DNA of 64,000 bases from Agarophyton chilense (taxonomy: Eukaryota > Rhodophyta > Florideophyceae > Gracilariales > Gracilariaceae), in contig JARGXX010000109.1 of NCBI GenBank assembly GCA_030374765.1, forward strand, positions 744,001 to 808,000, given 5' to 3'. The notes beneath the pieces were generated by a model. It ran no database searches and had not been told where the DNA came from. It saw only the letters and a program-made list of their open reading frames with translations. Below, one piece after another: positions 57,187 through 64,000 of this stretch (position 1 is the first letter of the stretch; every line of letters begins with the position of its first letter). The position numbers were made by a program, and so were the translations under genes.

Positions 57187-57480
57187 CTAAACGTTGACGC
57201 TCATTGTCCGTGAGTGATGGACATTGTCGTTTTTCCTGAATCGAAAGCTGAGGGGTTTAATAAATATACAAGTGAGAACATGTCCGTTGTGAGTGTAGCG
57301 ACGGCAAATTGGACACTTCCATACATCATCTGTGTTCATATGCCTCGAATAGCAATCTTTGCAAAACACATGTTGATAGAGAAGTTTTGCTACCTTTCCT
57401 TCAAGAGTTTCGAGGCAGATCGGATATTCTTTTGGATGGTTGATGCGCGAAACGAGTGTAAGGTAAGTGGCGCATTTTGG
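57187..57480 (-). pseudogene. RING-finger-like ORF with two missing cysteines
   Basis: The frame opens after a TGA at about 57485, has no clear ATG, and ends at 57187. The segment from about 57425 to 57300 matches a C3HC4 RING: EYPICLE, then LYQHVFCKDC and KCPICRR. Relative to the consensus, ligand 1 (in C-P-I-C) and ligand 3 (in C-G-H-V-F-C) are both Tyr, codon TAT instead of TGT. Ligands 2, 4, 5, 6, 7 and 8 are present. Each zinc site thus lacks one Cys, so ubiquitin-ligase function is doubtful. The start and any upstream exons are unknown. Confidence 0.55.
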
Positions 57481-57617
57481 TGGTTGTCACGGCGGGTTCT
57501 CGGACGAACTTTCAGTCACGCCAGTAATTTTACTATATTTTACGGTGGTGGCAATAAAGTGCCCAAAAGCGAGGGTTCGCACGGCAGGTAATGGCTCTGA
57601 GGCCTGGCGCGTGACTT

Positions 57618-58742
57618 TCAGATGATGCCCCCTTTCATTTCCGCGATGGCCTTAAGCAGTTTCAATGCCACCCAAACGTCTAAAGCGCCCATGCCGCTAC
57701 AGGTGACGCAGGCAGGCTTTTTGTTGGTATGGCCGTTGACGGGTTTCGTGTTCGGGTAGTTGTTGGGGATAAACTCGGCCAAGTTTCGGATACTGTAATT
57801 TAAGGCTTCATCAGCCAAAGTCTTGCCATTGCGGTTGAAATAATTCGTCAAGCTCTGGCCACAGCGTTCGTGGACAAGCTGGACATCGTCGCAGATCATG
57901 GTCCCTTGCTTCAAGGTTTTGTGGATAAAATCCATCGGCAATTCATTGCATGCCAGGTTCAAAGCCACAACGTCATCACGCATATCATCCTTGCTCTTCA
58001 TCAACGGTCCGGCGTCAGCTGTGTTGGAGGTGACGGTGATAACCAGGTTCGCTTGTTTCAAGGAAGCGTAATTGACCTCGGTATTGGGGATGATGCAGAG
58101 CGACCATCCTGGTGTCTTCTTAAGGAACTCGACAACGCAAGGACTCGAATTCGGGCTGCACATGGTCAACGTGCTGATCTTTTTACAAAAGCACTGGTTC
58201 AGCATTCGGGCGATTTCTTGAGCAACCTTTCCAGATCCGAACATGAAGATGCGAAGATTTGACCTGATTGGGAAGAAAATGTCGATTGTTACCGCCGCAT
58301 AGAGAGCCGTGCGGATATCGGAGATGCCGCTTCTTTCAACAATGCCCAAGGTGCAACCGGAGAAGCGGTCTGCAACGATGATGTCGGAGTGTTGACGCGG
58401 AATGCCGAGCTCCTTGTTGAGCGGATTGGACCGTAGGAACTTGGTTCCGGTGAGGTTTCCAACAACCCCCACAAGTGCACTCGTCCGGAACTGGATCTCC
58501 TGCCCCCTATACAATTTGGCGGCTTCAGCTTATCCGTTGGCTTTCTCGAGATCTTCGGTATCCATGTAGAGATGGATCTTTTTGCTCGCCGCTTGATTGT
58601 GTCGATGCAAGGTCCAGTAGCCGCCGCTGGTTTGGTAAACGAAAGCGGCATCAAGATTGATGCCAAGGTATTCCCAGTCCTTGGATGTCCAGTAGGCAAC
58701 CGCAAGCGGTTTGGTGGGCTTTTCTTTTTGTGCAATGGTCAT
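57618..58742 (-). pseudogene. ornithine cyclodeaminase/mu-crystallin family gene with in-frame stop
   Basis: The frame from ATG 58742 (open upstream to 58850) to TGA 57618 spans 374 codons, interrupted once by TAA at 58532-58530 (codon 71). Residues beyond it are colinear with the family: a substrate-side block (LTGTKFLRSNPLN), the RTALYAA motif (about 144-150) that precedes the Rossmann fold, a dinucleotide-binding GSGKVAQ (about 169-175), a VITVTSNTADAGPL segment and a final helix. The family uses NAD(P) to act on amino or imino acids; the exact substrate cannot be inferred. The C-terminal frame could still be translated from a TTG at 58514, but would lack 76 residues. The family is common in bacteria, so transfer is possible but not shown. 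Confidence 0.75.
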
Positions 58743-59561
58743 TGTAGTGGGATTTCGTAATCCGGCGGTCTGGAATCTTGTGCAAAGTAAGGGGTGTCGA
58801 AATCGAGCTTCGGTTTGGCTGCTGTCTTCTGAATCGGAGTGTCGCGACAAAAGCTACAGATCATCACTTCAAGATGGCGTAGATATATAACACAGGTCGA
58901 GAAGCACATGACATGTGCTTCACGATTTGTGTTTCATAACATTGGTCTGAAAGCCGTTTTAAACCGCATTCCAACCATGCTAAAAATATTTCCAAACTCT
59001 AACAATTCCACTCCTTACCTTTGAAGCATTCTTAAGGCTCAATCGTAAGTATAGGACCACTTACATTGTTTACTGTTTGCCAGCACATAGAAGATTCAAT
59101 ACAGTACCAAAGTTAGATGCCATTCCCGTGACCTGGGGCACATGACGGACTGTACAGAATCTAGATCGTGGATGGCACCGCTCTTTCGCTTGTCACTGGG
59201 TTTCGAGGGCTTACAGCAAAAGCGCGATTCCAAATGACAACGGCGCATTTCCACGTCGATATTTTACGACATGTGTGTGGAGCACCGCTGATCTGAACCG
59301 CCCCGGGCAAGGAACTTGAGCTGCACGTGGTCGCTCCTGCAGCGTCGCCAGCCTCAATAGGGATACTCTACTTTCCTTCAAACGCCTGCCTACAAACAAG
59401 ACCAACCGCGTTTCCCGCGCTCAGGAGGCTCAGGCCGCACTCCGAACGTAATCCACTGGCAATCCCAGCCATGTCCGCGAGCTCGACGTTCAACCCATTA
59501 AAGAGCGTTGTGAAAAGCCCTGCTATGGATTATCCTTCCCCAGCTTCAAGCATCCTCCACC
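58743..59561. other. divergent intergenic region between OCD-like gene and secreted-protein gene
   Basis: The two flanking genes point away from each other, so promoters of both should lie here. No TATA box stands out, and the short frames on either strand have no support. Confidence 0.4.
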
Positions 59562-61503
59562 ATGAATCCCGTCACTCTGGCAATTCTGACAGCTCTCGTT
59601 GCGCGTATTTGCGCGGCACGCTCTTGGCGTCCCGGCGTCTCGATCCCTCCCAACCAGCTTGTCACTTCTCCACTTAGCTGTGTAAGACATAGTGAATGTT
59701 CGCCAGATCAGTACTGCAAGTTTCCCAACTATTCGGTGGATGACGACCCCGCTGCCTATTACCATCGTGAACCCGTGCAGAGAATCTCCACCTGTGTTCC
59801 GCGACTCCAAGAAGGTGCCTTCTGTGGACTGAGCATATGTGCTGAGGGACTTGTTTGCAGTTCCGACGGCATTCCCGCGCCCCCCAGCTGTGCTCGTCGC
59901 CTCCCTTTGGGTGCAAAATGCCCCTCTCTCGGACAGCGTTGTTCGGAGGGCCTTAAGTGTCAAACCGACGGTGAAGCCATGGGTGAAACCAAGTGCCTAC
60001 CCTTCACTTCCGGATTCGAAGGAGACTCTTGTGAACGTTTTTCTTCATGCCAGGTTCCACAAGGGTTTTACTGTAACGAACACTTGAGACAATGTGCAGC
60101 GAGAAAGCCGCACGGAGCTATCTGTGGAGCTGACCGTAGCGCTGATGGTGACCTTAGCGCTCATGAATGCGAAGGGTTTTGCGTCGGTTCTATCTTCTCA
60201 TCCTCTACGACAGGTGTCTGTCACCGACTCCAGAAGGTGGGCGAGAAATGCGATTCTGATTTTCAATGCAAAACTTTGCTATTTGGTTTCCTTATTCCTC
60301 GTTCAGCCGATCTTCTTTGTAACGCACCCTCTGGCTATACTGGAGTCTGTGTTCTCGAAACAGATCTTATACGTGAACTAGGAGCGCCTTGCAATCCTGC
60401 CAACGATACCTGCGATGCTGTTCGCGGACTTAGCTGTGGTCGTGTCCACCACGACTTCAAATGCGTTCAAAGGGGAACCGGCAAGAATAATTTTCCTTAT
60501 TGCACGCCTAACTCTCCTCTGAGCTCATGTCCACCAGGTCCGTTTGGCGTTCTTCGAGAGTGCCGGCGTGGATTAACATTGAACAAAGAATTTGATGGAA
60601 TGTATGGATGCAGAACTCGCCGGGAGGTCGTCCCGCTAGGCACTCTATGTGGTGAGACGGAGCACATAATTTGTCAACCAGGGGCAGTATGTGCTGTGCC
60701 TAATGGTGTCGAGTCGAATATTTTTTTTACAGCCACCTGCATGAAGGTTTTACCCGATGGAGCACCGTGCTCTGATCCACTACGTTTCAAATGTGAGGAA
60801 GGATCGTTTTGCATGGACGGATCTTGTCAAAGAATGGAAAGCCCTCCAAATGTTCAAATATCGGTCGCGTGCACTGGTTGTGACTGTACTGAATTATCCT
60901 GTGCAGCGGGACAAGTTTGCGAGAAAAGAGATGGTATTTCTGAGGATCCGAAGGTATGTCAACTTCCGATCGTGGATGTAGGTCTTTGGCGACCGTGTAG
61001 AAGTTCACTGTTTCGGTTAGTACGTTTCATTGCATAACTCATTTTATACCAAGTTTTTCATACTAACGACTTTGACATCAATACAGAAATGCAAGGCCGG
61101 TTTGCATTGCTCTCCGAATGTGTTAGGGAACGGTTTGGATTTGTGCCGACCGAAAAGAGGATTTGGCCAGCTGTGTCAGACAGACGATTCGTGCATTCGG
61201 GACTTCAAGTGTTTGTCGCCTTTTCAATCATCAACAGACGGGCCCATTGAAAAGAGATGCTATAACGCATCTCTACCTCTGGGGGTCGGAGAGCCTTGCA
61301 ATCCAAGTTCTCGCCGAGGGGAACCAATATGTGTAGCATCATCCTGCCTTCCCAAAAATGGTTCATACGTATGCCAACGGCCAGCGGGGTTATTTCAACA
61401 CTGCTCCACGAAAGAAAACATCGGTTGTCAATCGAGCGACCTGGTGTGCAGTGAAATGAACGCCTGTCTACCTGTCTCTCAACGTGAGAATCCTAAGTAT
61501 TAA
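59562..61503 (+). CDS. secreted cysteine-rich multi-repeat protein, two exons
   Basis: Exon 1 is 59562-60977 and exon 2 is 61087-61503, giving about 610 residues. ATG 59562 starts a signal peptide (MNPVTLAILTALVARICAA). The mature part consists of repeated cysteine modules, roughly G-x-x-C...C...L-x-C...C, for example AEGLVCSSDG, GAKCPSLGQRCSEGLKC and GEKCDSDFQCK, resembling dickkopf-N/EGF-like secreted repeats. No membrane anchor or catalytic domain is seen. The donor GTAGGT at 60978 is preferred over GTTAGT at 61017 because only the former keeps the cysteine-rich frame in exon 2. Likely an extracellular or cell-wall protein; the ligand is unknown. Confidence 0.78.
60978..61086 (+). other. 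intron of the secreted cysteine-rich gene
   Basis: 109 bp, GTAGGT...TACAG, with a perfect TACTAAC branch-point box at 61061-61067, 19 bp before the acceptor AG. Phase 0. Confidence 0.65.
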
Positions 61504-62736
61504 CCACCTGAAACGCTTTCATTATGCATATTCATATTCATGGCATGATTCGTCGAAAACAATTTTTACGAGAGATTAATTGTATTAAGGAAACTGGAAA
61601 GGGAAAGGATGATGAAGAAGTGCAACTGAGAGAGCCCAGAGAATCGTATGTCTGGAGGATTCACTAGAAACACAGAGTTCCGTGCTCTGTAGTTTACGGT
61701 GGTTTGATAATGAAAAGCCGGCGGGAGGAGTGGGTTTGTTTGTCGCCCTGTGCGGAGAAGGTTTCCGCGACCCTCAGACTGTCCCATTTATAGAAGTCTC
61801 CCGATCGCAACCAGCAAACTCAGAGCTGCGAAAGCCCGTTAAATAAACCAACACCAAAGTTGCTGCTCGAAATGCATTTTGGAGATTCAGGTATGCTCAA
61901 AGAACCCATGGGAGAACTAGTATTCAATGTTTGGATATCTGTTTACGATTCCACTTGAAAGCTTGTAGTGTTTGCCTCAAACAGAATTGAAAGCAGCCCT
62001 CGAGAGGTCATGAAGCTTTTCAGCAAGCTACCAGGTTGTGGTTGTAAAAGAATTAAGCGGCGTCAACAAGCGGTCAGAGAAGCTTAGAGCAAAAACAAAC
62101 TAGGGAGGCTTCCAGCATATTGTATGTTTCTTGCAATTCATATATTAAAAAAGAATGGTATTTATGAAGGCGAGACCACACTTCCTTGACCTTACTTCAG
62201 CTGCTTTCTACTCGTCGTTCTAGCAACCCTATATATGTCACAACGAAAAAGGAAACGCGGTTTCCTATCGAGAAGTGTTCATACCAAAAAAATGTTTTGT
62301 CTCTGGGAAACTTGCGTGGAATCTTGACAAGGTTTTTCAAAGCATTGTAATTTGGGGGTACTGGAATGGTCATAGATTGAAACCCTCGTTTTCTTCTCAA
62401 TGTTTGTTTTCTCAGATTTCATTTGTTTCTGTAGGGGCAGGACAACCCGTAAAATTGGTTTACGTGACCGGGATTGGTCGATCTTCAAACGCACGCACAC
62501 TTAGAACTGGCCATTCTTGGTCATATACGACACCCCACTTAACGAAGACTCAATTACCAGATGTTCCCAGAGCAATGACTTTGCCCACTATCAGTATGCA
62601 GCAGAAGCAGTCATTCTCATTTTACTGAACCCTGCTGCGCTCCTCATACTCTGATTGTACAAAAGCATCTGCGTCGCTCTATCGTTTTCGTTGTGTGTTC
62701 TAGAAAATCTTGGCAGGTTGTCGCGTCGATACGTCT
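61504..62736. other. intergenic, no confident gene
   Basis: Contains a plus frame at 62275-62628 and a minus frame at 61566-61787 without recognisable domains. Confidence 0.4.
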
Positions 62737-63213
62737 GGCTACTGGTCGAAATTTCGAGTCATTCGGGGTTGTTATTTACCCCCGCCGTTGCATTCGGCAA
62801 TACAACTAATTCCTCGAGCTCGAAATTTTCCCTCGAAGCCCGGCGATAACCTATACGTATCGCGCTTTGCGCCTAAACATCCAACCACAATCCGTGCCGA
62901 CGACATACATGGGTATGATCCACGAGTAACTGGTTTGGCGGGGGTACGCATAAAAGCCGCTCATTCTTGAGAGGCAACTCACCAGAGAAGAAATCAACCC
63001 GGTGAGTGTGCCCGATTGTTTTTTCCCCGGAGTTTGCGAATCCCTTCTCTACATCGCGTTACTGTAACTATCCAGCGATCAGTAGCCTATCCGTCAGACA
63101 GAACTCAGAACTCAACAACAGCACTACTTCAAGATTATAAGTCTGATTACTTGTTCTCTTCTTCTTAATCCAGACTTTGAATTAGAATATAGCAATGAGT
63201 AGAACCGAAGTTA
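62737..63213 (+). repeat. leader-like module, copy 3
   Basis: Inverted, diverged copy of the modules at 13150-13575 and 39786-40211. It shows the conserved upstream block with CGATAACCTATACGTATCGC, a possible donor GTAACT near 62924, an unrelated middle with CATAAAAGCC, then a pyrimidine run TTGTTCTCTTCTTCTTAATC closing in CAG, and a start codon at 63195. Confidence 0.7.
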
Positions 63214-63428
63214 CAGCAAAGGAGATCACAGTAGTGCCATCAAAAGCTTGGAAAAGTAGCCGAGAGAAGCGATTCGAAAGTGAGAAAGCGAAACCGTTAT
63301 TGATTATGTCATTGTTCTTGTTTGCCAAGCCCATCTTTACAGTTGAATTCCAAGTAAATTTATGTCTACCGTGTCAAAACATGTGCAGCGCACGCGTTAC
63401 AAATTATATTCAAACACCAAACATCTAA
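63195..63428 (+). CDS. hypothetical ORF downstream of leader module
   Basis: 77-codon frame starting MSRTEV, the same start context as the MSGTEV frame at 13160-12939 on the minus strand. After the first six residues the two proteins are unrelated. The N-terminal half is rich in Lys/Arg/Glu/Ser; the second half is hydrophobic (LLIMSLFLFAKPIF) and may span a membrane. No known domain. Confidence 0.35.
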   Translation: MSRTEVTAKEITVVPSKAWKSSREKRFESEKAKPLLIMSLFLFAKPIFTVEFQVNLCLPCQNMCSARVTNYIQTPNI

Positions 63429-64000
63429 CCAGATGTGTTTGAGATGGTGGAGTGTTTAATGGTAGCATACTCTAGTTCTGCTCTTCAAAGTCAGTGAGCT
63501 AGTAGCGAACACGTAGAGCTTTCCAATGAAGCTTTTTGGCATTTGACACCTCTTTGGGTTGGGAGGATGGGTGGATCGAGGTACAGCAGAACCGCGTGGA
63601 CACCACCGGGTGCCGAATTATATGTTGAAACGGTTATATACAGAGCTGCATGACGATTCGGGTTTTTTATTATTCGAACCTTTTATCGCAATTGTTCACG
63701 TATATGACTTCAGAGGGATCTACAATCCCATTGATGAATGTAAGAAATACTAAGAAATAAAGATAAACCTGAATCTTTATTATATGTGCTCTCTTCCTTT
63801 GGCAGTTCATGTTTGGTTTTATATGTTTCCAGCAAAGCTAGAGCATCATAGATGATTAAAGAATATTGTGGTAGTCAAATTTACTGTATGGACGAATGTT
63901 TGTATCTTTCCTGCCCATAAAATGCAGGTTCGCAATATTTTTGATATAGTTCTACACTGTGATATCGTAGTTTTAATCAACTGTTCTATACACCGTACAA
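63429..64000. other. right edge, nothing recognised
   Basis: AT-rich DNA with one short plus frame (63559-63753) lacking support; AATAAA at about 63757 follows that frame. Confidence 0.35.

Noticed and set aside
58530-58532. Stop-codon reassignment in this genome
   Set aside because: Both dynamin genes and the secreted-protein gene use normal stops and contain no internal ones; scattered stops in TEs are ordinary decay.

Overview
This window is nuclear eukaryotic DNA dominated by LTR retrotransposons, with a few mostly intronless host genes between them. The one intron I can place has a TACTAAC branch point. Long intron-poor reading frames, dense Ty3/gypsy and Ty1/copia insertions and a copia-type half-tRNA primer site fit a compact, TE-rich genome such as a florideophyte red alga. 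That assignment is an inference; no marker gene here proves it.

Layout. 1-2319: gag and primer site of a decayed gypsy element (gypsy-1, minus strand) running off the left edge. 2.9-17.18 kb: duplication unit A, made of a decayed plus-strand gypsy pol (gypsy-D), a gene-poor repeat, its chromodomain-like tail, a CAP-like gene and a dynamin-related GTPase gene. 18.7-24.8 kb: a second minus-strand gypsy (gypsy-2), fairly complete in coding content but without recognisable LTRs. 26.26-43.83 kb: unit B, a direct copy of unit A. It carries a decayed copia element with 230-bp LTRs and a probable solo LTR, and lacks the CAP-like gene. 45.53-56.57 kb: a young 11-kb gypsy (gypsy-3, chromodomain-containing, minus strand) with about 0.9-kb LTRs and the target-site duplication CATTT, inserted inside an older minus-strand reading frame. 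57.1-58.7 kb: minus-strand gene remnants, namely a RING-like ORF and an ornithine cyclodeaminase/mu-crystallin family gene with one in-frame stop. 59.5-61.5 kb: a secreted cysteine-rich protein gene with one intron. 62.7-63.2 kb: an inverted, diverged copy of a leader-like module that also lies upstream of both dynamin genes.

The most informative signals are the following. (1) The two dynamin blocks are nearly identical in their core while their edges and flanking repeats are visibly more diverged, which points to gene conversion; within the gene, seven of ten differences fall in 105 bp. (2) Gypsy-3 combines a convincing gag/pro -1 frameshift site with adjacent hairpins, a long antisense ORF next to its 3' LTR, a chromodomain ORF detached from pol, and a lost catalytic Asp in integrase despite young LTRs. 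(3) A leader module with a conserved candidate 3' splice site and start codon occurs at three places in two orientations.

All identity statements are by eye. No alignment or database search was run.
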